Shown here piece by piece: positions 1-8,467 of a stretch of DNA of 64,000 nt (its first letter is position 1; each line of letters opens with the position of its first letter). The notes beneath the pieces are model-generated. The model saw only the letters and a program-made list of their open reading frames with translations, ran no database searches and was not told the DNA's origin. Origin of the DNA: Bordetella parapertussis (GTDB lineage Bacteria; Pseudomonadota; Gammaproteobacteria; Burkholderiales; Burkholderiaceae_B); assembly GCA_945897365.1 (NCBI GenBank), contig CAMDFD010000016.1, positions 1 through 64,000 on the forward strand, given 5' to 3'. The translations under genes and the position numbers were made by a program.

Positions 1-969
1 CAACGCGGGCTCGGCCTGCATCAACTCCACGAGCCTCTCGGTCGCACCCGCTGCGCGTTGCAAATCACCCCAGGTCTCGGACAAGGCACCAATCGAACCT
101 GCGATGAAGACCGCGTACAACACAAACTGCGTCAATTCACCTAGAGAGATCACACCGGCTGTCACCTGCCGCGCACCGATCCAAAGCACAAACACAATCA
201 CCGCGAAAGCCATCACAATCGCAGCCGCTGTCAGCAGTGACCGCATTTTGATCCGTTTTTTAGCTTCGGAGAAAGCCATTTCTACGGCAGAATTAAAACG
301 TTTTTGCTCATGTGGTTCGCGCACAAACGCCTGAACCGTCGTGATCGCATTTAAGACCTCTCCGGCCATCGCGCTGGTATCCGCGACCTTGTCCTGACTG
401 GCACGCGACATCTTACGCACCCGTCGACCCAAAGCCCATAACGGCAGCACAATCAGCATCAACAAAACAATCATCACGCCGGCCAGCCAGGCACTGGTCA
501 CCAACATCATCGTCATGCCACCCAGCAACATGACGAGGCTACGTAATGCAATCGAAATACTTGAACCCACCAAGGTCTGGACCAAGGTCGTATCGCTCGT
601 CATCCGTGACAAGACCTCACCGGTTTGAAGTGTTTCAAAATAAGCGGGACTCTGCCGCAAGACGTTTTCAAAAACGCGCTGACGGATATCGGCGACCACG
701 CGCTCACCGAGCCATGACATCACGTAAAAACGACTTGCTGTCATCAAGGCCAACGCCACGGCCAAGAGCAGCAGATTGATGAACTTTAGATCAATCGCGT
801 CGCTCGTTAAACCCGTATCCACTAGGTCACGAAACGCCAGGGGCACGGCGAGCGTCGCCGCTGCCGCCAACAGCAAGAATAGTACCGCCAAGAACCATTG
901 TGTTTTATACCGAGAGAGCACTCGGTATTCGCGTAACCACCGTGTCAGACTGCTGAGTTTTGTCGCCAT
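1..969 (-). CDS. ABC exporter, membrane domain (5' part; gene continues off the left edge)
   Basis: This is the first 323 codons of a gene that leaves the window at its left end while still open. It starts at an ATG at 967-969 and begins MATKLSSLTRWLREYR. The translation shows the six-helix transmembrane domain of type IV ABC exporters of the MsbA/lipid-exporter class, including the typical stretch ETLQTGEVLTRMTSDTT near residue 110 and the helical region with DKVADTSAMAGEVLN. The ATP-binding domain expected at the C terminus lies outside the window, so an MsbA-like half transporter is inferred from the membrane domain alone. The substrate cannot be read from sequence; lipids, drugs and peptides are all possible. 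It is divergent from the MFS gene, with about 100 bp between their starts. Confidence 0.85.
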   Translation of the reverse strand, partial: MATKLSSLTRWLREYRVLSRYKTQWFLAVLFLLLAAAATLAVPLAFRDLVDTGLTSDAIDLKFINLLLLAVALALMTASRFYVMSWLGERVVADIRQRVFENVLRQSPAYFETLQTGEVLSRMTSDTTLVQTLVGSSISIALRSLVMLLGGMTMMLVTSAWLAGVMIVLLMLIVLPLWALGRRVRKMSRASQDKVADTSAMAGEVLNAITTVQAFVREPHEQKRFNSAVEMAFSEAKKRIKMRSLLTAAAIVMAFAVIVFVLWIGARQVTAGVISLGELTQFVLYAVFIAGSIGALSETWGDLQRAAGATERLVELMQAEPAL

Positions 970-1071
970 AGTGAACTAGTGTAAGGCAAACGTTCTCATC
1001 ATTTTGTGGCGGATATCCATATAAAATCAATTGGATCCGGGCAGTGGCCCGTTTGTCATCCTTGGACTTCA

Positions 1072-2286
1072 ATGCGTGCAACCGGTCGCAGCTTATCCAT
1101 TTTTCTGATTGTCGTATGCCAGATCGCGGCGATGGCGTTGTGGTTTTCTGCCTCAGCCGCCGTACCGAGTCTGCTGGACAGTGGTCAGCTCTCAACGGAT
1201 GCCGCCGCCGCACTCACCTCGGCCGTCCAGATTGGCTTTGTTGTTGGGACGCTCGCAAGCGCGGCATGTGGTCTTGCCGACCGTTTTGACTCCCGCGTAT
1301 TATTTTCGGCCGCAGCACTTCTTGGAGCGCTCTTTAATGGAGCGCTCTTGCTGTCTGGTTTTGATCACCCTGCGGCACCTATGCTTAGATTTGCGACAGG
1401 CCTATGCATGGCGGGCGTCTATCCCGTCGGGATGAAGCTCGCCGCAGGCTGGTCAACAGGCAATATGGGGCTGCTCATGGGAGCTCTCGTCGGCGCAGTC
1501 ACTCTAGGGTCGGCCATGCCTCATCTTTTTTACGCCTTTGTCAGCATCGGCTGGGAAATTCCTGTCGCCCTCGCGAGCGGTTGCGCGATCGCAGCCGCAG
1601 CGGCTATTCATTTGGTCGCGCTCGGTCCCAAACATGCCAAATCCATCTCTTTCCACTGGACGGACCTGAAGGCGCTCATGCGCAACAAACCCATCCTTCT
1701 CGCTCAAGGCGGTTACCTCGGACATATGTGGGAGCTGTATGCCATGTGGGCGTGGCTGGGCAGCTTCCTGATGTGGGCGCTCCCCGCCTCCGGCCTGGAG
1801 ATCAAGCTGGGGCACACCACTATTTCGTTGGTGACTTTTCTCGTGATGGCGGCTGGCGCCATTGGATGCTTGCTGGCGGGCCTGCTTGCCGACCGCATTG
1901 GCCGTACCCTCACAACGATCGGTGCGCTGCTCTTGAGTGGCGGCTGCGCACTCCTAATTGGCTTTTCAGTCGATGCGGGTCCAGTGGTCGTCATCGTCAT
2001 CGCAGCGATCTGGGGTATGACCGTTGTGGCGGACTCCGCACAATTTTCAGCGGCGATGGCAGAACTCGCAGAGCCTCGCTTGATTGGAACGGTGTTGACA
2101 CTGCAAACCAGTCTTGGCTTTCTGCTCACGGCAGGCTCTATCTGGCTCATCGGACACATGGCAGATACGGTTGGTTGGCGCTATGCCTTTATCGTGCTGG
2201 CTATCGGTCCCTTGCTTGGTGCACTCAGCATGATGATGCTGCGACGACAACCAGAGGCCCTCAAGATGGCAGGTGGACGGCGCTAA
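1072..2286 (+). CDS. MFS transporter
   Basis: A 404-residue inner-membrane protein with about twelve hydrophobic helices, matching the usual length of the major facilitator superfamily. It should be a secondary transporter driven by the proton gradient; the substrate is unknown. An open frame extends upstream to a GTG at 1006, but the 22 extra residues are polar and unlike a transporter N terminus, so the ATG at 1072 (MRATGRSLSIFL, leading straight into helix 1) was preferred. The loop between helices 2 and 3 carries a weak MFS signature (GLADRFDSR), and the second half repeats it as GLLADRIGRT. It stands alone: divergent from the ABC exporter and convergent with umuC. Confidence 0.85.
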   Translation: MRATGRSLSIFLIVVCQIAAMALWFSASAAVPSLLDSGQLSTDAAAALTSAVQIGFVVGTLASAACGLADRFDSRVLFSAAALLGALFNGALLLSGFDHPAAPMLRFATGLCMAGVYPVGMKLAAGWSTGNMGLLMGALVGAVTLGSAMPHLFYAFVSIGWEIPVALASGCAIAAAAAIHLVALGPKHAKSISFHWTDLKALMRNKPILLAQGGYLGHMWELYAMWAWLGSFLMWALPASGLEIKLGHTTISLVTFLVMAAGAIGCLLAGLLADRIGRTLTTIGALLLSGGCALLIGFSVDAGPVVVIVIAAIWGMTVVADSAQFSAAMAELAEPRLIGTVLTLQTSLGFLLTAGSIWLIGHMADTVGWRYAFIVLAIGPLLGALSMMMLRRQPEALKMAGGRR

Positions 2287-2302
2287 GCACACTCACGCGT
2301 TT

Positions 2303-3601
2303 CTAAGATACGAGCGGTAACTCATCCCACCGCGTTGTGTATCTCGGTGAGCGATTTTCATTGCGCATCGACCAACGTTGTGTAAAGCCACTCGCGCCCG
2401 AGCGTACCGTACCGTGCCCATAATCACGATTGATCGTGTCGAGTGCTGTCATCAACTTAGTCGAGCGCTGTGTCATCACCGAATTGTCAAAAATACTCGT
2501 CTGGCGCGCCTGCTTATCCGACAGTAGCGTCAGCATCACACCCGCTTTTTTGTAGCGATACCCTGAGCGATACATCACCTCTAGCCCAGCGAGCGCAGCC
2601 GCTGTGAGCGTGAGCGTATCGTCAGTCGGCTCAAGCATCGGTACCGTGAGCCCTGCGTTGTATTGCTCATCCTTATTAAAACGATTCGTCTGGATAAATA
2701 CGTAGACCGCGGCTGAGACCGACTGTTGCTTGCGTAGCTTTTCAGCGGCACGCGATAAATAACTCGCAAGCGCCTCACGCAATTCCTCGATGGTTTCAAC
2801 TGGCCGACCAAAACTACGCGAGGACATGATTTGTTGTTTGGGCTGCGCGATATCGTCGAGTGCCAGACAGGAAATACCGCGTAGCTCATTACAAGTGCGC
2901 TCCATCACCACACCAAAGTGCCTGCGCATTTCTTTGGGTAAGGCATTGCGCAGATCCAGCACTGTATGAATCCCCATCACCTCCAGGCGTCGCGCGATCC
3001 GTCCGCCGACGCCCCAAACCTCCCCTACCTCAATGCCACTCATCCAGCGCACACGCTCTGGGCGTGGAATCACATGCAAATCGCACACGCCCTCAAACTC
3101 AGGATTTTTCTTGGCTAAGTGATTGGCGAACTTGGCCAGCGTTTTAGTCGGTCCCACACCGACACAGACAGGCAACCCCGTCCACTGCTTGATGCGCTCG
3201 CGCATCTGCTGCCCCATCGCGACCCCGCCCCCATAAAGAGGCGCGACCGTTTCAATACGTAAAAAAGACTCATCAATGCTATAGACCTCGGTGTCGGGCG
3301 CAAAGTCCCGCAAAATCTGCACCACCCGATTACTCATGTCCCCGTAGAGCGTGTAATTGGAGGAAAAAGCCAAAATACCTTGCTCACGCGCGAGGTCTTT
3401 CATCTTGAACCAAGGCGTGCCCATTTTGACGCCTAGCGCTTTGACCTCATTACTGCGCGCCACTGCACAGCCATCGTTGTTAGACAACACGACGATCGGG
3501 ATGCCTTCGAGACTGGGCCTAAACACACGCTCGCACGACACGTAGAAATTATTGACATCGACGAGCGCGAACTGTGGGGCGGGTGTAGAGATCGTCGACA
3601 T
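2303..3601 (-). CDS. umuC: UmuC-like Y-family DNA polymerase V catalytic subunit
   Basis: A 432-residue translesion polymerase. The N terminus FALVDVNNFYVSCERVF holds the first metal-binding aspartate of Y-family polymerases, and YSIDESFL holds the second acidic pair. The thumb helix-hairpin-helix region (VWGVGGRIARRLEVMGI) and the C-terminal little-finger domain follow. The frame stays open to 3652, but the ATG at 3599-3601 is chosen because it sits at the family start and overlaps the umuD stop by one base (TGATG), which indicates translational coupling. With processed UmuD it would form Pol V, which copies damaged DNA after SOS induction at the cost of mutations. The length is close to the E. 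coli protein (about 420 residues) and no key residue is missing. Confidence 0.95.
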   Translation of the reverse strand: MSTISTPAPQFALVDVNNFYVSCERVFRPSLEGIPIVVLSNNDGCAVARSNEVKALGVKMGTPWFKMKDLAREQGILAFSSNYTLYGDMSNRVVQILRDFAPDTEVYSIDESFLRIETVAPLYGGGVAMGQQMRERIKQWTGLPVCVGVGPTKTLAKFANHLAKKNPEFEGVCDLHVIPRPERVRWMSGIEVGEVWGVGGRIARRLEVMGIHTVLDLRNALPKEMRRHFGVVMERTCNELRGISCLALDDIAQPKQQIMSSRSFGRPVETIEELREALASYLSRAAEKLRKQQSVSAAVYVFIQTNRFNKDEQYNAGLTVPMLEPTDDTLTLTAAALAGLEVMYRSGYRYKKAGVMLTLLSDKQARQTSIFDNSVMTQRSTKLMTALDTINRDYGHGTVRSGASGFTQRWSMRNENRSPRYTTRWDELPLVS

Positions 3602-4092
3602 CACCCGCCTCGCGCGGAATAACGACGCACCACCCCCACCACCACACCCCACACTAACAACTCGCTACCGTCTTTAAACTCAATGTGTTGGTACGCAGGG
3701 TTTTCAGCGCGCAATTCGACGCGTCCCCGATGCTTGAATAAACGCTTGAGCGTGTAATCGCCATCCACCACCGCCACCACGATATCGCGGTGCTTGGGTG
3801 TCAAGGCGCGATCCACAATGACCTTGTCACCCTCCTCGATGCTGGCGCCCGCCATCGAGTCCCCTTTGACCGTAAACAAAAAGGTCGCCGGCTTGTTGCG
3901 GACTAAGTAATCATTGAGATCCAGCCCGACCTCGATGTAATCGGCCGCAGGCGAAGGAAAACCCGCGCTGATTCGATGTGCCAAGAGCGGCAGATCGTGC
4001 GTAGCCGGCTCCAGCGCCGCATGAACAGGCGTTTGCGTTAAGTTGGGCTCCGCTTTGAGAGCGAGAGATTTGAGCGTAGATATACTGTACAT
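3601..4092 (-). CDS. umuD: UmuD-like translesion protein, LexA-family self-processing protease
   Basis: A 163-residue S24-family protein. The predicted self-cleavage site is Ala43-Gly44 (ISAGFPSPAADY); the catalytic pair is Ser79 (KGDSMAG) and Lys116 (YTLKRL). Spacing from cleavage site to Ser and from Ser to Lys (35 and 37 residues) equals that of E. coli UmuD, but the region before the cleavage site is 19 residues longer. RecA filaments would trigger cleavage to the active form that joins UmuC. The only in-frame start is the ATG at 4090-4092: a stop codon lies six codons upstream and there is no Shine-Dalgarno sequence. That ATG is inside the LexA box and about one transcription-start distance from the -10 element, so the mRNA may be leaderless. 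Confidence 0.93.
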   Translation of the reverse strand: MYSISTLKSLALKAEPNLTQTPVHAALEPATHDLPLLAHRISAGFPSPAADYIEVGLDLNDYLVRNKPATFLFTVKGDSMAGASIEEGDKVIVDRALTPKHRDIVVAVVDGDYTLKRLFKHRGRVELRAENPAYQHIEFKDGSELLVWGVVVGVVRRYSARGG

Positions 4093-4102
4093 AAATACAG
4101 TA
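4083..4102 (-). promoter_or_regulatory. LexA (SOS) box of the umuDC operon
   Basis: The 20-base site TACTGTACATAAATACAGTA is a CTGT-N8-ACAG operator with full consensus flanks, closely matching the E. coli type LexA consensus. It covers both the likely -10 element and the umuD start codon, so bound LexA should block transcription directly. Confidence 0.93.
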
Positions 4103-4128
4103 TACGATTAACATTTGGATACAACCAA
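4099..4128 (-). promoter_or_regulatory. Predicted sigma-70 promoter of umuDC
   Basis: On the minus strand, TTGGTT (4123-4128) and TATACT (4099-4104) are separated by 18 bases and match sigma-70 -35 and -10 elements at four and five of six positions. The -10 overlaps the LexA box, and only six bases separate it from the umuD ATG, placing the predicted transcript start at or next to the start codon. Confidence 0.6.
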
Positions 4129-4261
4129 ATGAATTTTTAATTGGACACTATCGCAAACTCAAGTGAAGTCACGCCACACTAAGTAACACTAAATGAAACT
4201 TTCCGATGAATGGGATCATGCTTTAATCAACCTCAACTCAGCCCCAACAGGATAGAAAATC

Positions 4262-4771
4262 ATGTCTATTTCCCTCTACAGCGCAACCGTACCCGTCTTT
4301 AAACAAATGCTCCTAGCACTGAGCGATGTGCTCAAAAAGGGCGAAGAGCATGCACAACATCGTAAGTTTGAACCGACCGTTTTATTGCAGTCGCGCCTGT
4401 TTCCCGACATGCTGCCACTGGTACGCCAAGTCCAGATCGCTTGTGACTTTGCAAAAAGCGTTCCAGCACGCATCGCAGGTGTTGAAGTCGCCGCCTACGA
4501 AGACAGCGAGCAAAGCTTTGCCGAACTGCAGCAACGCATCGCTAAAACACTGGCGCTCATCGAGGGCATGACTGCAGAACAGCTCAATGGCAGCGCCGTC
4601 AAAGAGGTTGTTTTACGTCCTGGCACGCCAAAAGAGAAAAAACTGACGGTCGAGGACTATGCCTTGAAATACGGCATGCCGCAGTTTTTCTTTCACGTCA
4701 CAACCGCCTATAACCTGCTGCGCCATAACGGCGTAGAGATCGGCAAGAAAGACTATATGGGATCATACTGA
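4262..4771 (+). CDS. DUF1993 domain-containing protein
   Basis: A 169-residue soluble helical protein that I place in the DUF1993 family, whose members are predicted to share the four-helix DinB-like fold. Typical features are the N-terminal MSISLYSATVPVFKQML, the central SRLFPDMLPLVRQVQIACDFAK and the C-terminal FFFHVTTAYNLLRHNGVEIGKKDY. The biochemical role is not known. The start has a plausible ribosome site (AGGA nine bases upstream). A decayed copy of the last third of this gene lies at 9795-9936, on the far side of the efflux operon. Confidence 0.8.
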   Translation: MSISLYSATVPVFKQMLLALSDVLKKGEEHAQHRKFEPTVLLQSRLFPDMLPLVRQVQIACDFAKSVPARIAGVEVAAYEDSEQSFAELQQRIAKTLALIEGMTAEQLNGSAVKEVVLRPGTPKEKKLTVEDYALKYGMPQFFFHVTTAYNLLRHNGVEIGKKDYMGSY

Positions 4772-4855
4772 TCGTCGATTGACTGAGTGAAACAACCCAA
4801 CGACCCAAATGATAACGCTCACCCCGAGGAGGGTTACAAGACTTGGAACCTCGAG
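4620..4855 (+). repeat. Upstream copy of an imperfect direct repeat flanking the efflux operon
   Basis: The end of the DUF1993 gene and the first codons of the following membrane-protein gene recur, in the same order and orientation, at about 9795-10020. Shared blocks include GGCACGCCAAAAGAGAAAAA (4622 and 9797), GCCATAACGGCGTAGAGATC and GAGGAGGG (4826 and 9991). The efflux operon lies exactly between the two copies. Confidence 0.8.
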
Positions 4856-5239
4856 GGTGTGACATTGTTTCGTACGCTTGGCTATGTCGTCGGCCTGCCG
4901 AGCTTTATTGTCGGCACGGCCGTCTTTATGCTGGGTTTCGCACTGATGGATGCTGACATCCTGAACGTTGCTTGCCTCCTCTACAGCCTCGCACTGGTCT
5001 CGATCGGCGGTCGACCCATGTTGCTCAGGCTGAATCCGCAAAACGAAATCCAGGCACTCAAGATTGCTGCCCTCTCTATCGTTGCAGGCGTGATCTGTTA
5101 CGGCGTACTACTCGCGGTCATCGTTCAAACGTCCCCCACCCATAGCCTGATACAAAGCAACCGTATCGATGAGCCGTTGAGCTTGCGCGGCGACGAGCTC
5201 AAATTTAGTTCTTTGTGCTTGAAATTGCGCAATCAATAA
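4787..5239 (+). CDS. Small membrane protein of unknown function, 3' end probably altered
   Basis: A frame of 150 codons starting at GTG (4787), 15 bases after the DUF1993 stop. The first 23 residues are polar (including HPEEGYKTWNLEG), followed by about four hydrophobic segments between residues 28 and 113. I do not recognise a family. The last 45 residues (from about SPTHSLIQ) are read antisense through the 3' end of the outer-membrane lipoprotein gene at 5108-6556 and look unlike the rest. The natural C terminus was probably replaced when the efflux operon came to lie here. The first part seems genuine because its 5' end is conserved in the second, broken copy at 9950-10020. There is no good ribosome site, so it may be coupled to the DUF1993 gene. 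Confidence 0.45.
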   Translation: MKQPNDPNDNAHPEEGYKTWNLEGVTLFRTLGYVVGLPSFIVGTAVFMLGFALMDADILNVACLLYSLALVSIGGRPMLLRLNPQNEIQALKIAALSIVAGVICYGVLLAVIVQTSPTHSLIQSNRIDEPLSLRGDELKFSSLCLKLRNQ

Positions 5240-6556
5240 TTGCAGATAGCTTGCGCTCCCATGTGAATATTGGCGTTCGACAGATTTTGCCAGTGCCGTA
5301 GCAGCCGCATTCGCTCTGGATTGCGAATCTAACGTACGCGCATCATTTTCAAGTGCGCGTAATACATCGGCGACATTGCGTAACGCATCCAACACGACGG
5401 TTTGATAATTGGATGCAGCGGCATCAAAAGCCGCTAATGCTGCCCGATTTTCTGCGGGTAGTCCTGGATTAAAGAGCGGCTGTGTGATTTGACCAAGAAC
5501 CTGCCAGAAAAGTGAACTTGCACCAAAAAGTGTTTCGGGCCCCAATGCGAGAGAGCCAACACTCGCGCTTAAATTAAGTTGAGGATACATTTTAGAGATC
5601 GCGGCCCCATACTCAGCATTCGCTGCGCGCATGAGTGCCTCTGAAGCTTGGATATCTGGACGTTTGCGAACAAGCAAAGAAGGCACGATCAGTGGAAGCT
5701 GAGTAGGAATAGAAAAATCTTCCATCGAAAAGGATGAGGCGACTGAATGACCGGGAGGCTGACCTGACAGTGTGGCTAATAAATGCGTCATCTGCTTGTA
5801 GCGGGTTTCTAACAGAGGGATCCCGGCACGCGTTTGCTCGGCCTCCGAAGTTAAGGCTAGTACATCATCTTCGGAAGCCTGGCCCAATCGAAGACGATGG
5901 CGCGCCACGATGATCTGATCGTCTTGCGCCTTCAGACTCGTTTGGTTAGCTCGAATCTGGCCAGCGAGTTTTGCCTGGGCAATCGCCGTTGTGGCGATAT
6001 TAGCCGCGAGAGTGAGTTGCGCACCCTCGAGCTGAAACCGTTGAAATTCAGAACGTGAAGATAGTGCTTCAAGAACTCGACTATTACCACCAAAAATATC
6101 AAAGTTGTATGAGACACCAACTGAAGCGTTGTACAAATTAAAAACATCGGGACTAATCGTCGCACCCTGATTCGCACCATTTAATTGAATACGCTGACTA
6201 CTGAATGCTGCATTGAGCTGCGGGTAGAGCGTTGCACCAGCACGTGCGTTGTAAATCTCCTGTGATTGTTTGAGTGTGAAGCGTGCGGACTGAAGTGAGG
6301 GGTTCGCACGCATCGCCTGATCGATCAAATCATCGAGCTTGGATGAACCAAGCGCACGCCACCACTCTTTAGACACCTCCGTTACACCATCAAATTCCTG
6401 TGCTGCACCAAAGGCAAAGGCTGACGATACCGTCTTCCCAGAAAAATCATTTTGGGTATACGTGCCTGGAACAGGTACCGCTGAATTTTTAAAATCAGGA
6501 CCCACTGTACATCCCGTCAATATAAGGATGCTAAGGAATGTGAAATACATTTTCAT
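5108..6556 (-). CDS. Efflux outer-membrane lipoprotein, NodT/OprM family
   Basis: A 482-residue outer-membrane factor. The N terminus is a lipoprotein signal with lipobox LTGC (lipidated Cys16), followed by two outer-membrane-efflux repeats; motifs such as WWRALGSSKLDDLIDQAM, VGVSYNFDIFGG and PSLLVRKRPDIQASEALM are typical of the NodT group. It would form the trimeric TolC-like channel for the ABC pump encoded just upstream. Its ATG overlaps the stop of the ATPase gene (TAATG at 6554-6558), so the pair is translationally coupled. The last residues after the usual family ending (YQAMGGG) come from DNA shared with the oppositely oriented frame at 4787-5239, so the 3' end may be a junction product. 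Confidence 0.93.
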   Translation of the reverse strand: MKMYFTFLSILILTGCTVGPDFKNSAVPVPGTYTQNDFSGKTVSSAFAFGAAQEFDGVTEVSKEWWRALGSSKLDDLIDQAMRANPSLQSARFTLKQSQEIYNARAGATLYPQLNAAFSSQRIQLNGANQGATISPDVFNLYNASVGVSYNFDIFGGNSRVLEALSSRSEFQRFQLEGAQLTLAANIATTAIAQAKLAGQIRANQTSLKAQDDQIIVARHRLRLGQASEDDVLALTSEAEQTRAGIPLLETRYKQMTHLLATLSGQPPGHSVASSFSMEDFSIPTQLPLIVPSLLVRKRPDIQASEALMRAANAEYGAAISKMYPQLNLSASVGSLALGPETLFGASSLFWQVLGQITQPLFNPGLPAENRAALAAFDAAASNYQTVVLDALRNVADVLRALENDARTLDSQSRANAAATALAKSVERQYSHGSASYLQLLIAQFQAQRTKFELVAAQAQRLIDTVALYQAMGGGRLNDDRE

Positions 6557-7263
6557 TAGAAGGGACGTCCCTCACCTACTTCTTCATGCGTCACGCCATC
6601 ACGGATGTGATAAATGCGTTTAAAAGTAGGAATAATTTTTTCGTCGTGCGTGACCACAATAATGGCTGTTTGATACTGGAATGCTAGTTGATTCAAGAGT
6701 CGAATCACCGCAAGTGCTCGCACACCATCGAGAGGTGCCGTTGGCTCATCGGCCAGAATGACCGGGGGTCGATTGACAAGTGCACGGGCGATCGATACGC
6801 GCTGCTGCTCTCCGCCTGATAGCTGTGCAGGCATTGCCCGCGCCCTGTGTGCCACATCTAGTGCCTCCAGCAATTCGAGTGCCATTTTTCGAGCGATGCT
6901 ATTGGAGTGTCCTGCAAGCATCGGCAGCAACGCGACGTTATCCGTCACATCCAAGAAAGGAATCAAATAAGGCGCTTGGAAAATGAAACCGATCTTGTCG
7001 CGACGTAATGCTCTGAGGTCATGAATTTTCCATTCATTGTCATAAATCAACGTGTCACCCACCGTCATACGACCCGCAGTGGGCTCCACCACGGCGCCCA
7101 GACACTTAAGCAATGTGCTCTTACCTGATCCCGATGGACCAATTAATCCGACAACTTCGCCAGGAGAAATCAGCATATTGATATCTTTTAGGGCATCAAC
7201 GGCCGCATCTCCTGTTCCAAAACGCTTACGTACGCCTTCGATACGAATACCTGCGACCTCCAT
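6556..7263 (-). CDS. ABC transporter ATP-binding protein of a MacB/LolD-like efflux system
   Basis: A 235-residue ATPase subunit. Walker A GPSGSGKST (residues 42-50), the Q-loop (FIFQAPY), signature LSGGEQQR (148-155), Walker B and catalytic Glu (VILADEP, ending at 174) and the H-loop (VVTHDE) are all present. Its size and motifs match the MacB/LolD/DevA class, which powers extrusion from the periplasm rather than import. The ATG at 7261-7263 begins one base after the permease stop; the frame stays open another 22 codons upstream inside the permease gene, which looks spurious. It works with the permease and adaptor encoded upstream and the outer-membrane channel downstream. Confidence 0.93.
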   Translation of the reverse strand: MEVAGIRIEGVRKRFGTGDAAVDALKDINMLISPGEVVGLIGPSGSGKSTLLKCLGAVVEPTAGRMTVGDTLIYDNEWKIHDLRALRRDKIGFIFQAPYLIPFLDVTDNVALLPMLAGHSNSIARKMALELLEALDVAHRARAMPAQLSGGEQQRVSIARALVNRPPVILADEPTAPLDGVRALAVIRLLNQLAFQYQTAIIVVTHDEKIIPTFKRIYHIRDGVTHEEVGEGRPF

Positions 7264-7264
7264 C

Positions 7265-8467
7265 TCAACCTCCAATTGCTTCAGCCGGATCGACTTTGAG
7301 TGCGGCCCATATCGCAACAGCGCTCGCAAGAATACAAATAACCACGATTGCGAAGAAGCCTCTCAAAGCATCGCCTGATTCAAGCAATACATGCTTTGGA
7401 AAAAACGGTGCCCAAAAAGTAGCAGAAATTTTTCCTACAACAAAGCCAATCACGCCGAGTCCTAAGGCCTGTTGAACAATCATGGACGCAATCGTACGAT
7501 TACGCGTGCCAATCAATTTCAAAACAGCAATCTCTCGGATTTTCCCCATCGTCAACGTATAGATAATGAAGGCAACAATTGCGGCGCTGACGATTGCAAG
7601 AATGACCAGAAACATCCCAATTTGTTTAGCAGAAGTCGCGATCAACTTACTTATCAGGATTTCCTCCATCTGAGCTCGGTCATAGACTTGTAACCGTTGC
7701 CAACGGCGTATGGACTGAGCGATGTCCTGCGCGTCGACACCCGCCTTAACCTTTACCAAAACAGCATTCACAAACTGATTGACACTTTGTGAGGCGATTA
7801 CAGCATCCAATAATTCAGGAGATCCGGGTCGGTTGAGTGTAGGATTTTGTTCTGTTCGACGACGCTGCTCAATAATCGCATCGTTATCTTTCAAAAACTG
7901 GGCTTGCTGCGCATCTTTGATGGGAATGAAAATCATCGGATCTCCACTCGAGGAGATCATCCGCCGCGTTAGCCCCACAACAGTATAGGTATTACGTCTA
8001 ATTTTGATTTGCTCGCCAATTCTTATACCCGTCGCCAGATCTGCTACCGCCTCATAATGACCTCGGGTAATCTGTCTTCCGCTGACTAAATAAGGCGGCC
8101 AACCTGGAGAGCCCGTCTCACCCATGACGATTCCGGTCACCATCGCTCTAACATCTCGATCACCATGACGAACCTGCATTGTGAGATAGGTGACGTTCGA
8201 TGCCTCTGCAACGCCTTGCACGCCTCGAACGGATCGCCAAGAATCATCGTAAATGCTAGAAGATTCTGCATATGGACCTAGCGTATCCTTTTGTACAACC
8301 CACAAATCTGCGGCACTGTTGTCAAGCAATACCTTGGCGTCATCGACCATGCCGCGATAGACACCCGCCATAGTCAACGTCACCCCAATCAGCAAGCCAA
8401 GGCCAATCCCAGTAAAAACAAACTTTCCCCAGCCATGCAGAATATCTCGACCCGCTAGGCTAATCAT
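7265..8467 (-). CDS. ABC transporter permease, FtsX/DevC family
   Basis: A 400-residue inner-membrane permease with the MacB/DevC layout: one N-terminal helix (about residues 16-38), a large periplasmic domain of about 230 residues, then three helices near residues 280-310, 330-355 and 370-395 (FtsX domain). It begins MISLAGRDILHGWGKFVF, as DevC-type proteins do. It pairs with the separate ATPase subunit, unlike fused MacB. The ATG overlaps the adaptor gene stop (8464-8467, ATGA). The likely role is mechanical coupling of ATP hydrolysis to export through the adaptor and outer-membrane channel; substrate unknown. Confidence 0.9.
   Translation of the reverse strand: MISLAGRDILHGWGKFVFTGIGLGLLIGVTLTMAGVYRGMVDDAKVLLDNSAADLWVVQKDTLGPYAESSSIYDDSWRSVRGVQGVAEASNVTYLTMQVRHGDRDVRAMVTGIVMGETGSPGWPPYLVSGRQITRGHYEAVADLATGIRIGEQIKIRRNTYTVVGLTRRMISSSGDPMIFIPIKDAQQAQFLKDNDAIIEQRRRTEQNPTLNRPGSPELLDAVIASQSVNQFVNAVLVKVKAGVDAQDIAQSIRRWQRLQVYDRAQMEEILISKLIATSAKQIGMFLVILAIVSAAIVAFIIYTLTMGKIREIAVLKLIGTRNRTIASMIVQQALGLGVIGFVVGKISATFWAPFFPKHVLLESGDALRGFFAIVVICILASAVAIWAALKVDPAEAIGG

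Noticed and set aside
1006..1071. GTG start giving the MFS protein 22 more residues
   Set aside because: The extra residues are polar, contain no family similarity and have no ribosome site; the ATG at 1072 leads directly into helix 1.
4276..4473. Antisense frames opposite real genes across the window
   Set aside because: They mirror well-supported genes, lack ribosome sites and show no family motifs; this example is opposite the DUF1993 gene and stands for many.
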